Assembly: GCF_001550095.1 (NCBI RefSeq)
Contig: NZ_LRUC01000041.1
Coordinates: 1-64,000, forward strand
DNA length: 64,000 bases
Source: Celeribacter ethanolicus
GTDB taxonomy: Bacteria > Pseudomonadota > Alphaproteobacteria > Rhodobacterales > Rhodobacteraceae
Direction: 5' to 3'
In this document: positions 63,959 to 64,000 of the stretch, in pieces
Position numbering within the stretch: position 1 is the first letter of the stretch
How the letters are laid out: each line of letters begins with the position of its first letter
The notes under the pieces: generated by a model
Databases searched by the model: none
The model's input: the letters and a program-made list of their open reading frames with translations, nothing else
What the model was told of the DNA's origin: nothing
Translations under genes and position numbers: made by a program

Positions 63959-64000
63959 TCAGACCCAGCGAAAGACGATGGCTGCAAAGATCAGGCAAAC
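63959..64000 (-). CDS. GlpU-like small membrane protein, C-terminal end only
   Basis: The last 13 codons, VCLIFAAIVFRWV then stop, match the C-terminus of DUF2160 membrane proteins encoded between the permease and binding-protein genes of glycerol ABC transporters. The rest lies beyond the window. Confidence 0.6.
   Translation of the reverse strand, partial: VCLIFAAIVFRWV

Overview
The window reads as a high-GC Rhodobacterales (Roseobacter-group) replicon. Evidence for an extrachromosomal element or chromid is a complete repABC operon on the minus strand (repA 15874-14684, repB 14687-13680, repC 13504-12260). It has a counter-transcribed RNA between repB and repC and three 16-bp parS-type palindromes beyond repC. 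The genus cannot be fixed from sequence alone. Nothing here resembles a conserved chromosomal core region.

Layout. (1) 1-12,000 is accessory and worn. It holds nested insertion sequences inside a nickel-efflux gene remnant, a truncated P4-type integrase followed by a Mob/Pre-like gene, and a small XRE-controlled cluster (zinc-ribbon protein, RHH protein, secreted protein, metallophosphoesterase). It also holds a GSU2403-type nucleotidyltransferase with its own operator array, and several dead genes (recombinase, glycoside hydrolase, IS6 transposase, arginase). (2) 11,950-15,874 is the replication and partition module. (3) 16,152-30,705 is C2/C3 carbon metabolism: two ScfR/RamB-type regulators, each divergent from its likely target. 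The first faces a thioesterase and prpDCB (methylcitrate cycle), the second faces aceB-aceA (glyoxylate shunt). Between them lies a methionine island: metR, a structured leader, mesX (DUF1852), mesD (folate-independent methionine synthase) and a frameshifted flavin-reductase gene.

(4) 30,934-39,732 looks like a zinc-starvation island. A Zur-type palindrome separates hisI (with a zinc-ligand Cys replaced by Asp) from a COG0523 GTPase gene, followed by thrS, a thiolase, DUF35, NTF2-like and DUF1826 genes. Next come an AraC/GlxA regulator and a class III alcohol dehydrogenase that has lost two of four structural-zinc cysteines; a second Zur-like site lies just upstream of it. (5) 41,246-51,816 is a catabolic cluster: LysR, P450, ferredoxin reductase, ferredoxin, MarR, dihydroxyacetone kinase, a second CYP199-like P450 and a TRAP transporter. 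Three intergenic regions share a 16-bp palindrome that probably defines the MarR regulon. (6) 52,049-56,335 is an RND efflux pump. (7) 56,368-64,000 on the minus strand is a glycerol module (GlpU-like, GlpV, GlpK, iron alcohol dehydrogenase) followed by a TctCBA tripartite tricarboxylate transporter.

The most promising new biology is the zinc-sparing island (HisI and AdhC variants behind Zur-like sites), the MarR-controlled P450/DhaK/TRAP pathway, and the leader RNA in front of mesX-mesD.
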